DNA of 64,000 nucleotides. Origin: Coleofasciculus sp. FACHB-1120. GTDB lineage: Bacteria > Cyanobacteriota > Cyanobacteriia > Cyanobacteriales > FACHB-T130. The notes beneath the pieces are model-generated. The model worked only from the letters and a program-made list of their open reading frames with translations, made no database searches and was not told the origin of the DNA. Position numbers and translations under genes: made by a program. The number at the start of each line of letters is the position of its first letter. Position 1 is the first letter of the stretch. The stretch is taken from positions 1 to 64,000 of the forward strand of contig NZ_JACJTV010000030.1 of assembly GCF_014698845.1 (NCBI RefSeq), in the 5' to 3' direction. This document shows, piece by piece, positions 34,881-45,635 of the stretch.

Positions 34881-37800
34881 TAAGATCCTGCGGTAAGCGA
34901 TTGATGGCGGTTTGGGCACGAACGCTCAATACGCGAGGGTCAATTTGCTGCTGTAAGCTTTCAAATAGCTCTGCGGCACGCTGATGTTCTCCCAAAGTCA
35001 GTTTCCCCCGAATTAATGCAGCCCCAGCTAGGGCAATTTCACTGGGATGATCCACAATTTGCGCGGCATGAAGTGCTTCTTGAGCGCGGGCGATCGCTAA
35101 TTCAACGCGACCCCTTTCCAGATCCCTCCCTGCTGCAAAGCTCAGGGTATAAGCTAGCATTCGGTTCGCATCGATCTGGCGCAGGGTGGATAATGCTGGC
35201 TCAAGTGCTTCTTCAGCACCGATTTCTCCGATAACATAACGGGCGAGCGAACTCAGGGCAACGGCGAATGGCCCTTCGCTGCCTTCACCACTAATTTTTG
35301 TGGCAACTGCTGCCAATTCCTCACAATAAGCGATCGCATCTCTCGGATTGCCCGCTTCCAACTCGGTCATTGCCAAATAAGTCAAACAAGCAGACTCTCG
35401 CCAGCGATCCTGTTCGGCTTGCGCCATTCGCCATGCTTGTTCCAAAAGAGAACGCGCTGCGGGGAAATCAGCCGCATGACGGCGCACGCATCCCAATCCA
35501 CAAGGAATATCGATAATTTCTAGCCCAACTCTCGCTGCAAGCGGCTGTGCTTCTAGCAACAGCGCCTCGGCACGGGGCATCTCGCGTTCGGTTTCGGCAA
35601 GGCACCAACCGCTGTGAGCCAGCATTCGGGCGGTAGTCGCCGGACTTGCCAATCGTCCTCGTTCCACGGCTTGGAGCGAGTGTTCGCGGACGCCCATGAG
35701 GTTTCCGCGATCGTAGTTCAGCACGATTAAGGCTTCTAGAGCGATCGCTTCTTCATCCTTCAAACCAAGGGCGCTAGCTTCGGCAATCAGTTGATGCAGG
35801 TTGTTTTCAAGTTGGGAAATTTGATTTCTGCTCACTCCTGCCAGAACATAAACTTTTAGCAGTCCGATGTGAAGCCGAACCCGTAAAGTCTTCTCAAGGT
35901 TCTGGCAATGCTGGATTCCCCGTTGAGCCAGTTCTGATGCTTCTGAGTAAGCGAACTGGCGCAAGCAACGTTCGGCGGCTGCTTGGAAAGCTGAGGCTGC
36001 TAAGGAATCATGACCCCCCAATGACGCATGATGCGCGACTTCGCTGGCTTTGGCGTTATCAGGGACCGAGAGACGATTCAAAGCCTGGGCAATTTGCAAA
36101 TGCACCAGGCGGCGACGGGGTTCTGACAACTGGTGATAAGCGACTTTCCGCACAACATCATGAGCAAAGTCATAGCCAGTTTCGTTATTTAATAAAGTTC
36201 CTGGATGGATAATCCCCTGCCGCTCCAGTTCTTCCACGGCTAAAAGTAATTTAGAGAGCGGATAGTCGGCAACCCGTGCCACGATTGTCGGATTGAAACT
36301 TCGTCCCAATGCAGCTGCCCAAGGTAAAAGTTCTCGCGCCGGTTCGTCGAGTTGCCGCAATCGGTCTTGAATCAAGGCTTCCAGATTGTCGGAGTAAGCC
36401 GTGTCATGCTGGGCTAGGGCACGAGCCACTTCTAGAGCGAATAGGGGATTCCCGCCACTATCCACAAAGACGCGGTTGCCATCAACATCGATATTCACCG
36501 AGCGAGTCAGCTGAACCACTTGCGCTTGATTTAATAGTGGCAGTGAGATGGTTTGCACCCGCTCCTCCCGCCGTAGCGCTTGCACCAGCTTACACACAGG
36601 CACATTATTTGATAACTCGCGTTGACGAGCAGAGAGGGCAAACCGAACGGAGGAATGACCCAGCAGGCGGATTGCATAATGCAGGAGTGCCGTAGATGCC
36701 TCGTCCAGCCACTGAATGTCATCCAGGATGATGATGGTTTGTTTGCCATTGCTCGAAAGTTGGGAGAGTAGGTTGACTACCGCATCGAATAGCTGAGAGC
36801 GATCGCCCGGATCTCTTCTTCCCTCCATTTCCGGAAATAGGGAACTCAGTTCTGCTGGCAATTGCGATCCTGAATCACGAGCGATCGCCCGCAGTGCATC
36901 AATCCAGACTCCATACGGTCGCAGCATTTCCGCCTCAAACCCGCGTCCCCAAACGACGCAACCGTTACTCGTGACAACGGAAGCCAGTTCTTCCAGCAGG
37001 CGCGTCTTCCCAATTCCCGATTCGCCAACCAGTAAGAGGATTTCTGAAACGACCATCCGGGTATCGGATGCCATCCAATTACAGATTGTCGCCCATTCCC
37101 GCTCTCGCCCGATTAGGGGAGCCAAGAATCGGGGCTGATTCTCTCCCCGGCTCCCAGTTTCCACTGCCCCCAGCGCCTTCAATGCAGCCTTTTGGGCGTC
37201 TGTTAATCCGGTGACTCCGGTGATATTCATTCCCTCATAGGGTCGATCTGCCCTTAAGGTTTTTACACACTCACCCGTCTGCACATCCCAAAGCTTAATG
37301 GTTTCATCCTGGCTGCCACTCGCGACCCTGCGGCTATCAAGGCTGAAGATTACTGACCAGACTAAATTGGTGTGTCCCTGCAAGGTATGAAGACAAGAAC
37401 CGTTTTGGACATCCCAAAGCTTTACTGTCTGGTCGCTACTCGCACTGGCAAGGATTTGACCATCTGGACTAAAGGCAACTGACCAAACTCGGCTGGTGTG
37501 TCCTGCCAAGGTGCGTCGGCACTCTCCTGTCCGCACGTCCCATAACTTAATACTGTGGTCGCCACTTCCACTCGCCAAGGTTTGACCATCTGGGCTAAAG
37601 ACAACTGACCAAACCCAATTGGTATGTCCCTGGAATGTCTGAGCGCATTGTCCCGTCTGGACATCCCAAAGTTTCACTGTTTGGTCGTAACTGCCACTCG
37701 CCAGAGTATGACCATCCGGGCTAAAAGCGATCGCGCAAACCCAACTGGCGTGTCCCTGCAAGGTGCGTTGGCAAAGCCCTGTGTCAATATTCCAAAGCTT

Positions 37801-40800
37801 CACCGTCTGATCATCACTACCACTGGCAAGGGTTCGACCATCGGGGCTGAAGGCAACTGACCAAATCCCGCAAGTATGCTCTTGCAAGGTTTGGCGGCAA
37901 CGTCCGGTGTCAAGATCCCAAAGCTTCACCATTTGGTCGCCACTCCCACTGGCGAGAGTCTGACCGTCTGGGCTAAAGGCAACAGCAGAAACTGAGCTGA
38001 TGTGACCTTGCAAGGTTTGAACGCATTTCCCCGTACCGAGATCCCACAATTTAACGGTGCGATCGTCGTTCCCACTTGCCAAGATGCGACCATCTGGACT
38101 CAACGCCAGCGATCGCACTCGGTTCGCATAACCCTGTAAGGTTCTGCGACATTGACCCGTGGGAGCGTGCCACAGCTTCACAGTATGGTCGCCACTACCG
38201 CTTGCCAGGATTTCTCCATCCGGGCTGAATGCCACCGACCGCACCCAATTTTGGTGCCCCCATAATGTTTGGTAGCATTCCCCAGTCCGAACTCGCCACA
38301 GCTTCACGCTGCGGTCTTCGCTGCCACTCGCTACCGTTTGACCATCCGGGCTGAAAGAAAGCGATCGCACCCAATTTCCATGCCCTTTGAGGGTTCGGCG
38401 GCATTCACCCGTCTTAAAATTCCAAAGTTTAATTGTATGGTCGCTACTACTGCTGGCTAAGGTTTGACCATCCGGGCTAAAGGCGACTGACCAGACTCGC
38501 TCAGCGTGTCCTTGTAGTGTTTGATAACATTGACTGGTTTTAAGATCCCACAGCTTGATGATTCGATCGTCGCTGCCAGTCGCCAGGGTTTTTCCGTCGG
38601 GGCTAAACGCTACCGACCGTACCCAATTTTCGTGACCCTGAAGCGTTTGGCAGCACTGTCCTGACTGGACATCCCACAACTTGACCGTTCGATCCTCACT
38701 CCCGCTGGCTAGGGTTTGACCATCCGGACTAAAAGCGACTGACCAGACTTGGTGGGCGTGTTCTTGCAAAGTCTGGAGGCATTGTCCTGTCTTGAGATCC
38801 CACAGTTTAATCGTTTTATCATCGCTACCACTCGCCAGGATATTACCTTGAGGACAAAAAGCGACCGACCAAACCCAATTGGTATGTCCCTGGCAGGTCA
38901 GTAAATTTTTCCCATCTGCTACTCTCCACACCCGCACCTCGCGGTTCGTATCGCCGGTTGCCAGAAGTTCTCCGTCTGGACTAAAAGCAACGGCGAGGGC
39001 GAAGCTCAAGGGTTCGGTAAACACCGTTTTGGACAGGTCGGCATGAGCAAGATTGACCTGATGTAAATTCACTTCTCGTAAATCAGCCTGCCAGAGGGTG
39101 AGATGAGAGAAGTCATAACCTGTTAAGTCTTTTTGCAATTGAACCAGCAGATTGAGGATATTGCCACCTGCATATCCGGGTTGTCGCGACCATTCATTTC
39201 GCAGTTTTGAAAGCAGTTGAGTCAGCTGTTGCTCAACGTTGTATTGCCCGTACAGTCGGGTAATTAAAGTGTTTAAAACGGGTTTAACAATTTGTTGAAT
39301 CTGAATTTCTCGGATATAGTCTTTGCCTTGAGGCTTGAGCAATGCGTGGCTGTGCAGGATGGGAATTGGAAGGGATGTCTGGTTTTCTGCTCCCAATTCT
39401 TGAATTTTTTCACAAACTTGGGCAATCAATCGCTCAGTGATGTACTCCATCACGACAGGTTGCTGAGTATAGCTGCCCGACTGCTTTTCAATTAGCGATC
39501 GCCAACTGAGAGAACCCAATGCTTCTACTAGGTCTGCACGAGCAACGCTGGGAACGATATCATCTGCCAATTCCGAGAAAGTTGTCCATTCTCGATTAAT
39601 GGCAAGCCAAAACATAATTGTTTTTTCTAAGGGAGAGCAACGCTGACACTGCTGGTCTAGCAGTCTGTGAATCCCATTAAAAATCGTGGTGTTTTGAGCG
39701 AGAAAATCTTGAATCTTGCCATCGAAAACATCTTGAATGGAAGTGGCAACAATCTTTAACGCCAAAGGATTACAGCCGTAGAACTCACACAAATGCTGTT
39801 GCTGTGCTTCAGTTCCAATCAATCCTTTTGCTTGAATTAATGCTTGAGCTGCCTCTGGTGAACCGCTTAGTTGCAAGGTTCGCACAGGTAACGGTGAATT
39901 CCTATCAACTACGCCTTCTAAGATGCCCACCTCAGTAGGCTTCTCCCGACTGGTCAGCACCAGGCAACTTTGATGGGCAGTTTCTGCGATCGCGCGTAGC
40001 AGTTCCTCGTACCCTTCATAGCCATGACGATATTGCCCCGGACAACTCACCTGAAAAAGGGTTTCTGCATTGTCCAAAATTATCAGGCAACGAGAACTCC
40101 GCAGCCAATATATCAGTCGTTCAATTCCACCTCCTGTCTCCTGTTGCTCTGATAGAAAAGAGATTAAGTCGTGAAAAAGAGTCTCTAACGTGGGAGCATT
40201 CCGTAGCGATCGCCAAATTACACACTCAAACTCTCCTTGGATTTCCTGCGCTAGTTTTGCAGACAAGGCAGTTTTCCCAATTCCACCCATGCCTAATAAG
40301 ACAACTAGCCGACAGCGATTCTGTAAAATGCACTGCTTGAGCGTGTTTAGCTCCTCTGTCCTTCCGTAAAACAGGGTAACATCGTTGATTTCGCCCCAGT
40401 CGCAACGAGGTTGCGGGTCATTTTGAGTGGGTGTATTTAATTCAGAATTTATCTCCAGTAACTCAGAACTCTTGTCTGGACTTCTAATCCCTTCAGCATC
40501 TTCATTGATTAAGCGATCGTAGAGATCGCGGGTAATCGGGCTGGGATCGATTCCTAACTCTTCCCGTAAAAGCGTCATGCAGCGGTGGTAGATTCGCAAG
40601 GCACTCGCGCGATCGCCATTCAGTGCGTGCAGTTGCATCAAGTCCCCATAAGTTGCTTCGTTGAGCGCGTCAACTTCTAACAACTGCTGGGCATAGCGCA
40701 TCGCCGTCCGGATATCTCGTTGCTCCTTTAACAGGCGAACCAACCACTCCAATCCTTGGATAAAAATTTGTCGCAGTCGTTCCTGTTCCGGAAAAATCCA

Positions 40801-41247
40801 TTCGTCGTAACAGTTGGGCAGTAAATCCCCCTGATAGAGGGCTACCGCCTGCTCTAACAACGTTCGGACGGTTTTCTGGTCAGCCGCTCGTTCTGCCTCC
40901 TCCGCTTGAGCAACCACCCGCTCAAACTCTGCAACATCCAACGTAAAAGGTGCATCTGAGCGCCACTGTAGCGTTTTTGTATCCACTTCAATGAATCGAT
41001 CCGCGTCCGGCAAAACCCGCCGTAAGTGGTGCAGTTCTCTTCTCAGGTTCGTTCGGGCTTGCTCGTCCGTGGAGTCAGCCCAAAACAGGGAAGCTAGACG
41101 CTGACGAGGCTGAGGCGTGCCGCTGTGCAGCACCAGATATGCCAGCAACGATTGCGATCGCTCCCCGCTCACGTCTGTCAGCGGCCTTTCGCCATAAGTT
41201 AGGCGAAAGCCACCCAGCAACAATATCTGTAAAGTAGGCAGCATCAT
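34846..41247 (-). CDS. Giant BTAD / NB-ARC / WD40 x14 / ATPase / TPR-like regulator
   Basis: 2,133 residues. Residues 1-250 are a winged helix plus BTAD helical domain as in SARP/AfsR regulators ([40 protein letters not shown]). Residues 290-640 are an NB-ARC STAND ATPase with P-loop GMGGIGKTA (319-327) and [12 protein letters not shown] short pentapeptide bridge (about 713-745) leads to 14 WD40 repeats (about 748-1335), enough for two seven-blade propellers. The WD40 part closes with [15 protein letters not shown], a tail usual in cyanobacterial NB-ARC-WD40 proteins. Then [11 protein letters not shown], a second P-loop GESGIGKTR (about 1,410) and [15 protein letters not shown] mark an AAA_16-type ATPase, followed by some 600 residues of TPR-like helices. 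The last dozen residues come from repeat element B. Probably a signal-sensing transcription regulator; the ligand is unknown. Confidence 0.85.
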   Translation of the reverse strand: MMLPTLQILLLGGFRLTYGERPLTDVSGERSQSLLAYLVLHSGTPQPRQRLASLFWADSTDEQARTNLRRELHHLRRVLPDADRFIEVDTKTLQWRSDAPFTLDVAEFERVVAQAEEAERAADQKTVRTLLEQAVALYQGDLLPNCYDEWIFPEQERLRQIFIQGLEWLVRLLKEQRDIRTAMRYAQQLLEVDALNEATYGDLMQLHALNGDRASALRIYHRCMTLLREELGIDPSPITRDLYDRLINEDAEGIRSPDKSSELLEINSELNTPTQNDPQPRCDWGEINDVTLFYGRTEELNTLKQCILQNRCRLVVLLGMGGIGKTALSAKLAQEIQGEFECVIWRSLRNAPTLETLFHDLISFLSEQQETGGGIERLIYWLRSSRCLIILDNAETLFQVSCPGQYRHGYEGYEELLRAIAETAHQSCLVLTSREKPTEVGILEGVVDRNSPLPVRTLQLSGSPEAAQALIQAKGLIGTEAQQQHLCEFYGCNPLALKIVATSIQDVFDGKIQDFLAQNTTIFNGIHRLLDQQCQRCSPLEKTIMFWLAINREWTTFSELADDIVPSVARADLVEALGSLSWRSLIEKQSGSYTQQPVVMEYITERLIAQVCEKIQELGAENQTSLPIPILHSHALLKPQGKDYIREIQIQQIVKPVLNTLITRLYGQYNVEQQLTQLLSKLRNEWSRQPGYAGGNILNLLVQLQKDLTGYDFSHLTLWQADLREVNLHQVNLAHADLSKTVFTEPLSFALAVAFSPDGELLATGDTNREVRVWRVADGKNLLTCQGHTNWVWSVAFCPQGNILASGSDDKTIKLWDLKTGQCLQTLQEHAHQVWSVAFSPDGQTLASGSEDRTVKLWDVQSGQCCQTLQGHENWVRSVAFSPDGKTLATGSDDRIIKLWDLKTSQCYQTLQGHAERVWSVAFSPDGQTLASSSSDHTIKLWNFKTGECRRTLKGHGNWVRSLSFSPDGQTVASGSEDRSVKLWRVRTGECYQTLWGHQNWVRSVAFSPDGEILASGSGDHTVKLWHAPTGQCRRTLQGYANRVRSLALSPDGRILASGNDDRTVKLWDLGTGKCVQTLQGHISSVSAVAFSPDGQTLASGSGDQMVKLWDLDTGRCRQTLQEHTCGIWSVAFSPDGRTLASGSDDQTVKLWNIDTGLCQRTLQGHASWVCAIAFSPDGHTLASGSYDQTVKLWDVQTGQCAQTFQGHTNWVWSVVFSPDGQTLASGSGDHSIKLWDVRTGECRRTLAGHTSRVWSVAFSPDGQILASASSDQTVKLWDVQNGSCLHTLQGHTNLVWSVIFSLDSRRVASGSQDETIKLWDVQTGECVKTLRADRPYEGMNITGVTGLTDAQKAALKALGAVETGSRGENQPRFLAPLIGREREWATICNWMASDTRMVVSEILLLVGESGIGKTRLLEELASVVTSNGCVVWGRGFEAEMLRPYGVWIDALRAIARDSGSQLPAELSSLFPEMEGRRDPGDRSQLFDAVVNLLSQLSSNGKQTIIILDDIQWLDEASTALLHYAIRLLGHSSVRFALSARQRELSNNVPVCKLVQALRREERVQTISLPLLNQAQVVQLTRSVNIDVDGNRVFVDSGGNPLFALEVARALAQHDTAYSDNLEALIQDRLRQLDEPARELLPWAAALGRSFNPTIVARVADYPLSKLLLAVEELERQGIIHPGTLLNNETGYDFAHDVVRKVAYHQLSEPRRRLVHLQIAQALNRLSVPDNAKASEVAHHASLGGHDSLAASAFQAAAERCLRQFAYSEASELAQRGIQHCQNLEKTLRVRLHIGLLKVYVLAGVSRNQISQLENNLHQLIAEASALGLKDEEAIALEALIVLNYDRGNLMGVREHSLQAVERGRLASPATTARMLAHSGWCLAETEREMPRAEALLLEAQPLAARVGLEIIDIPCGLGCVRRHAADFPAARSLLEQAWRMAQAEQDRWRESACLTYLAMTELEAGNPRDAIAYCEELAAVATKISGEGSEGPFAVALSSLARYVIGEIGAEEALEPALSTLRQIDANRMLAYTLSFAAGRDLERGRVELAIARAQEALHAAQIVDHPSEIALAGAALIRGKLTLGEHQRAAELFESLQQQIDPRVLSVRAQTAINRLPQDLRLMQKSPLHPP

Positions 41248-41670
41248 ATTTTACTCTGCCCGTAGAGGGTAGCCAGTCTATAACCTTTAGCGATTTACTG
41301 ACAGATGCTAGCGATCGCGGTTAATACTCATCAACTTATAACTGCTATCTGTCACTATTGTTAGAAATAAATTATTAAATTCTAATAACAAGCCATGTGG
41401 GGCAGTGTATTGTTAGCCTCCAACTTTTCTGAAACGAAAGGTTCTATAGCAATTCTATTTTAGTCGTGAAGTGCCAGAAATTCAGGCTCCCGGCTTCTTA
41501 AAGAAAGGGAGATTCCCGCCTTCTCTAATCATTTAGGGATGCTATAGAGTAAGTCTATGATTCCATCACAGCTCAGAAATTTCCCTGCCAAAATAATAGA
41601 GTTTAAGATTAAATAAACATATAAAATACCTAAAAATAGGTCTGTTTTTACCACGGATTGAGTTTTTATT
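41248..41670. other. Gap upstream of the giant gene
   Basis: 423 bases without a gene. It should contain the giant gene's promoter (41248-41400) and holds the possible MITE at 41444-41547. The right part (41560-41660) is AT-rich. Confidence 0.5.
41444..41547. repeat. Possible MITE with CTATAGCA ends
   Basis: CTATAGCAA at the left and, reverse-complemented, CTATAGCAT at the right bound 104 bases. A degenerate inverted repeat continues inward (TTCTATTTTAG against CCCTAAATGATTAG), and an internal hairpin is built on CTCCCGGCTTC and GAAAGGGAG. The CTATAGC ends equal those at the outer end of the IS630 remnant near 150, so an IS630 origin is plausible. Confidence 0.5.
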
Positions 41671-42522
41671 TTATCCTACTGACTGATTGATAATTTTAGT
41701 AATCTCACTGACCAACTCAGAGGCTTCGTCTATTAAAGATTGCTCAACATCAACGCTGTAGTTTGGATGATTGATAATTGCCTTTATGACTTCTCCCAAA
41801 TCAGCATTTCCTTTCCTTGCCCCCAGCCCATTAATCGAGCATTCAATTTGCCTGACACCCCAACTAAGAGCTGCGATTGAGTTCTCCACTGCTAATCCCA
41901 AATCATCATGACAGTGGACAGAAATCGTAGCCCGATCGATATTTGACACCCGATTAAAGAGCATATTCAGCAACCCTGAGAATTCTATTGGCGACGATAA
42001 ACCAAGGCTGTCAGGGATACTGATTGTTTTTGCACCGCTTTTGATGGCTGTTTCAACGGCTTTGCAAAGAAAATCCGGCTGGCTTCGAGGAGCATCAAAA
42101 GCACTCCACTCCACATCCCCACAGTAGTTTCTGGCAAGTCCAATAGAATCGTGGATCGCTTCTAAGGTGTGTTCTTCAGCCCACTTTGATTGATGCTTCA
42201 AATTAACTTGGGTATAAATGTGAATTCTGCCTTGTAACGCTGGTTTAATTGCTAAAGCAACGTCCATCACTTCATTCAGCTTAGAATTGGCTAATCCGCA
42301 AATGGTTGATTGTTTAATTTCCTTGGAGACTAGAAAAATTTCATCAAAGTCTTTCTTAATAGCCCCTGGATATCCCACTTCAATGACATCAACCCGCATC
42401 TCCTCTAGAAGCTTGGCAAGCCGGACTTTTTGATGAATATCCATTTTGACACCGGGCGTAAGTTCTCCATCTCGCATGGTGGTGTCGAAGATGATAATTT
42501 TTGGTAAAGATGGTTGTGCCAT
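41671..42522 (-). CDS. HMGL/isopropylmalate-synthase-like aldolase, catalytic domain only
   Basis: A 283-residue DRE-TIM barrel enzyme. The metal-binding start IIFDTTMRDGELTPGVKM (residues 10-27), VDVIEVGYPGA, SIPDSLGLSSP, SVHCHDDLGLAVENS and INGLGARKGNADLGEVI match 2-isopropylmalate, homocitrate and citramalate synthases. The C-terminal leucine-regulatory domain and most of the linker are absent, and motifs are altered (RDGELTPGV for RDGEQ, GARKGNAD for GERAGNA). It probably condenses an acyl-CoA with a 2-oxo acid, but not as the housekeeping LeuA. It lies 33 bases downstream of the methyltransferase-acetyltransferase gene, likely one operon. The substrate is unknown. Confidence 0.82.
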   Translation of the reverse strand: MAQPSLPKIIIFDTTMRDGELTPGVKMDIHQKVRLAKLLEEMRVDVIEVGYPGAIKKDFDEIFLVSKEIKQSTICGLANSKLNEVMDVALAIKPALQGRIHIYTQVNLKHQSKWAEEHTLEAIHDSIGLARNYCGDVEWSAFDAPRSQPDFLCKAVETAIKSGAKTISIPDSLGLSSPIEFSGLLNMLFNRVSNIDRATISVHCHDDLGLAVENSIAALSWGVRQIECSINGLGARKGNADLGEVIKAIINHPNYSVDVEQSLIDEASELVSEITKIINQSVG

Positions 42523-42555
42523 AGTAGGTTTTTCTCTGCATTTTTAGGTAAGCAG

Positions 42556-43806
42556 TTAGTAATTTTGACCAATCCTTTGCTGCCAATCACTTTTCAATAT
42601 GCCGTATTGTTCGATGTCTTCAAAGGTTTCTCCTTTCCGTAAATGTTGGCGGAGACATCCCTCATACTGCATCCCCAGTTTTTGCATGACTCGTCCCGAA
42701 GCTGGATTGCGCGAAAAGTGAGCCGCATGAATGCGGTGCAATTTAAGCACCTCGAAGCCGTATTGCAGTAGAGCTTTTGCTGCTTCAGTACAGTAGCCTT
42801 GTCCCCAGTAGGGCTTTCCAATCCAGTAACTGATCTCCGCATTGTTCTGTTTGGCATTAATCATCAGATTAACCGTCCCACAGAGTTCTCCAGTTTCCTG
42901 GAGTGCGATCGCAAAGTAAACTGCTTTGTTTTCCTTAAATGCTGCCGAATGAGCCTTAATCCACGCTTGAGCTATCCCATCTTCGTAAGGATGAGGAATT
43001 AGTGTTGTATCAGCAATTTCGCGCTCGCTGGCTAGGCGTTGCACATTCGGAGCATCTGCCAAGGTGAAAGGACGGAGCGTTAACCGTTGTGTTTGCAGCG
43101 TGGGTGGTTGTAGCTCTGACTCCGACTCAGCAGAACGAGATCCACCAAACACGGCAAAGCTGTAATGCTTATACCAGCAGTCTACGTTCTGAAAACCGGC
43201 TGCTTCCAGCCATTGCAGTTGAGCGTCGAGAGGTGCTAGACGATCGTAGGTCATCCGATGTTGAGCGGCTCGCAGATGCTCGTCTGAGATCCCGCAATCG
43301 CGCACGGTATTGAGCCATTGTTGTTGATAAAATTGCTCCAGTTGGGGTGTTCTGCCTAAAACTTGATCGGCGTTGACAAACATCCCTCCAGGTTTGAGCG
43401 CATCGTAAATCCGTTGATAAAGATGCTGCTTCTCTGAATCAGACAGATGATGAATCGATAAGCCGGAGATAATCCGGTCATAGGAATCGCTCAAATCTGT
43501 CTTAACGTAGTCTCCAATCCATATTTTGGGAGATTTGCCCATCTGCTGGAATCGAGCCTTTGCTTGCTCTAACATCTCAGTCGCGAGATCCAGTAGGGTA
43601 AATTCAGCATACGGAAACATTGCCTGAACCATGCCTGAGTAAAGTCCCGTCCCTGCACCTAAATCGAGAACGTTTAGGGATGCTGTGCGGTCAAATGGGA
43701 TAACCTGAATGGCTGTTTGGTAAAAGTCATCAAAACAGGGAATTAGGGTACGTCGGAGCTTGTCGTACTCAGTTGCTGCTGTGTTAAATGCCTGTTGAAT
43801 ACTCAT
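42556..43806 (-). CDS. Fused SAM methyltransferase and GNAT acetyltransferase
   Basis: A 416-residue two-domain protein. Residues 1-215 are a class I methyltransferase with the SAM loop LNVLDLGAGTGLYSG (near 45-58), then YAEFTLLDLATEML and DRIISGLSIHHLSDSEK. After a short linker, residues 232-416 are a RimJ/RimL-type GNAT acetyltransferase (LQTQRLTLRPFTLADAPNVQ, ISYWIGKPYWGQGYCTEAAK, NPASGRVMQKLGMQYEG). Both active regions look complete. RimJ/RimL GNATs acetylate protein N-termini or small amines. The fusion suggests one substrate is both methylated and acetylated, or a coupled toxin/antibiotic-type modification; this is inference. It is followed by the synthase gene. Confidence 0.85.
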   Translation of the reverse strand: MSIQQAFNTAATEYDKLRRTLIPCFDDFYQTAIQVIPFDRTASLNVLDLGAGTGLYSGMVQAMFPYAEFTLLDLATEMLEQAKARFQQMGKSPKIWIGDYVKTDLSDSYDRIISGLSIHHLSDSEKQHLYQRIYDALKPGGMFVNADQVLGRTPQLEQFYQQQWLNTVRDCGISDEHLRAAQHRMTYDRLAPLDAQLQWLEAAGFQNVDCWYKHYSFAVFGGSRSAESESELQPPTLQTQRLTLRPFTLADAPNVQRLASEREIADTTLIPHPYEDGIAQAWIKAHSAAFKENKAVYFAIALQETGELCGTVNLMINAKQNNAEISYWIGKPYWGQGYCTEAAKALLQYGFEVLKLHRIHAAHFSRNPASGRVMQKLGMQYEGCLRQHLRKGETFEDIEQYGILKSDWQQRIGQNY

Positions 43807-43955
43807 ATCCTTGACGTTTCCTTGGTTGTTACTGATACCATTTCACTTGATATCTGCAATAGATCCGTCTGTTGCCCGCCTCAAAAGCCAGTCCTAGCCA
43901 AGGATACAAGCCAATGAGCCAAGCACAATGGTAGCCAGCCGATTAAGCTAATTTT

Positions 43956-45551
43956 ATGGGTCTTAAAACATTTGCAATTTTGATTGTGGCAACGCTGGGG
44001 ATCTGGGAACCAAAAGGAGCGATCGCATCCTCCCAACCCACTGCCCAGAGGACTTCGGGCGATATGGCGACATCGGCACCCATTGAGGATGCTGCGACTC
44101 CATCTGTAACCCAGGTAACGCCAGGATTGGCTCAGACAGCAAATCCCATTCCTGTTGTTGAATATGATGCCAAATACGGTAATTATCTGCCACCGACGAT
44201 ACCGCCAGCGTCCGGAGGGGAGGGCATTCAAACTGCTGCTGAGGTTGCCTCCAGAATTGTCAAAGATGTGCAGATCCGCTTTGTCAATAATAAAGGTGAG
44301 TCAGTCGATGACCAGAATCGACCGATACCCAGTCGCACGAAAAAAGATTTTATTATTGGTGAACTGAAACTCAAGCCGGGTGAGGTATTTCGTGAGGATT
44401 TGCTTCAGGAAGACTTGCAGCGATTGAGGCGATTAGAGTCTTTTGATGATGTCAATGTTTCTGTGGAGGAAGCCGCCGACGGGGTTAACATCATCTACGA
44501 CATCCAGGAGAATCGCTTTCCTTCTATCACATTAGGGGGTGGCAATAGCGGCGACATCGGGCTTTATGGTTCGGTAAGCTATCGAGATGCCAATATTAAC
44601 GGTGTCAACGATCGCTTAGCTGCCAAACTTCAAGTGAGCGGCAAGGATGTCCAGTTTAATACCGAGTTTACCAGCCCTTATCGGGCTGACGAGCCAAACC
44701 GCTTGGGGTATAGCGTTAGAGCGTTTCGCAATCGGGATTATTCGCGCACCTTCACCGATGAAATCGAGTTGCCTAATGGGGACAGTACGCGAGAGGGACG
44801 ATTTGGCGGTGGTGTTGCGGTGTTGCGGTCTTCTAATGGTTGGGATGGATCGTTGGGTTTGAACTACACCCGGATTAGTACCCGCGATGCTGATTTCAAT
44901 ATTGCACGGGTGGATGAATTAGGGAATCCGCTATCTGTCAGCAAAACTGGCATTGATGACTTGGTGACGGTGTCGTTCGGCGTGGCGAGAGATCGACGCG
45001 ATCGCCGTTCCAATCCGACTCAGGGTTCGCTACTCACCCTCACCACAGAACAATCGATTCCGATTGGATTGGGCAGTATTTTGAGTAACCGAGTGCGAGC
45101 AAATTACATCCAATATGTCCCCGTCAGCTGGATAGGTAAGGGTAAGGAAACCGAAAATCCAGAAATGGTGGCTTTAAATTTGCAAACTGGGACGATACTT
45201 GGCGAATTTCCTCCGACTGAGGCGTTTAATCTTGGCGGATTCAATTCTGTGCGCGGTTATGGATCTGGTAAAGTCGCTAGCGGTCGCAGTTATGCCTTGG
45301 CTTCAATAGAATATCGCTTCCCAATTTTGCAGTGGCTGGGAGGGGTTGTCTTTGCTGACTACGGCTCAGATTTGGGGTCTGGTGACACGGTGCTTGGGCA
45401 ACCAGCTTTGCGGCGCGGTAAACCGGGGAGTGGTTTTGGTTACGGGTTAGGATTGCGGGTCAAGTCCCCGATTGGTTTAATTCGCAGCGATTTAGGCATT
45501 AGCGATCAGGGAGAAGTCCGACTTGAAGTAACCACGGGTCAGCGTTTTTGA
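43956..45551 (+). CDS. Omp85-family outer-membrane protein with a single POTRA-like domain
   Basis: A 531-residue exported protein with a signal peptide (1-24 or so). A low-complexity stretch is followed by one POTRA-like domain (about 98-180, VKDVQIRFVNNKGESVDD, FIIGELKLKPGEVFREDLL) and a C-terminal 16-strand barrel. The barrel carries the Omp85 motif GGFNSVRGYGSG and ends VRLEVTTGQRF with the terminal phenylalanine used by the barrel-assembly machinery. Canonical cyanobacterial Omp85 has three POTRA domains, so this is a reduced form closer to TamA/FhaC-like or surface-antigen proteins. It may move proteins or lipids across the outer membrane; cargo unknown. Confidence 0.88.
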   Translation: MGLKTFAILIVATLGIWEPKGAIASSQPTAQRTSGDMATSAPIEDAATPSVTQVTPGLAQTANPIPVVEYDAKYGNYLPPTIPPASGGEGIQTAAEVASRIVKDVQIRFVNNKGESVDDQNRPIPSRTKKDFIIGELKLKPGEVFREDLLQEDLQRLRRLESFDDVNVSVEEAADGVNIIYDIQENRFPSITLGGGNSGDIGLYGSVSYRDANINGVNDRLAAKLQVSGKDVQFNTEFTSPYRADEPNRLGYSVRAFRNRDYSRTFTDEIELPNGDSTREGRFGGGVAVLRSSNGWDGSLGLNYTRISTRDADFNIARVDELGNPLSVSKTGIDDLVTVSFGVARDRRDRRSNPTQGSLLTLTTEQSIPIGLGSILSNRVRANYIQYVPVSWIGKGKETENPEMVALNLQTGTILGEFPPTEAFNLGGFNSVRGYGSGKVASGRSYALASIEYRFPILQWLGGVVFADYGSDLGSGDTVLGQPALRRGKPGSGFGYGLGLRVKSPIGLIRSDLGISDQGEVRLEVTTGQRF

Positions 45552-45635
45552 TGGAAAGGGGATATTTGAGCGATCGCGTTTAATTCACCCTAAAAGAGCG
45601 ATCGCTTTGTATACTTCTACCAAATACTTGCATCG

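Noticed and set aside
37300-39000. Tandem DNA repeat array or satellite
   Set aside because: The periodicity of about 126 bases is explained by 14 WD40 repeats in one coding frame.
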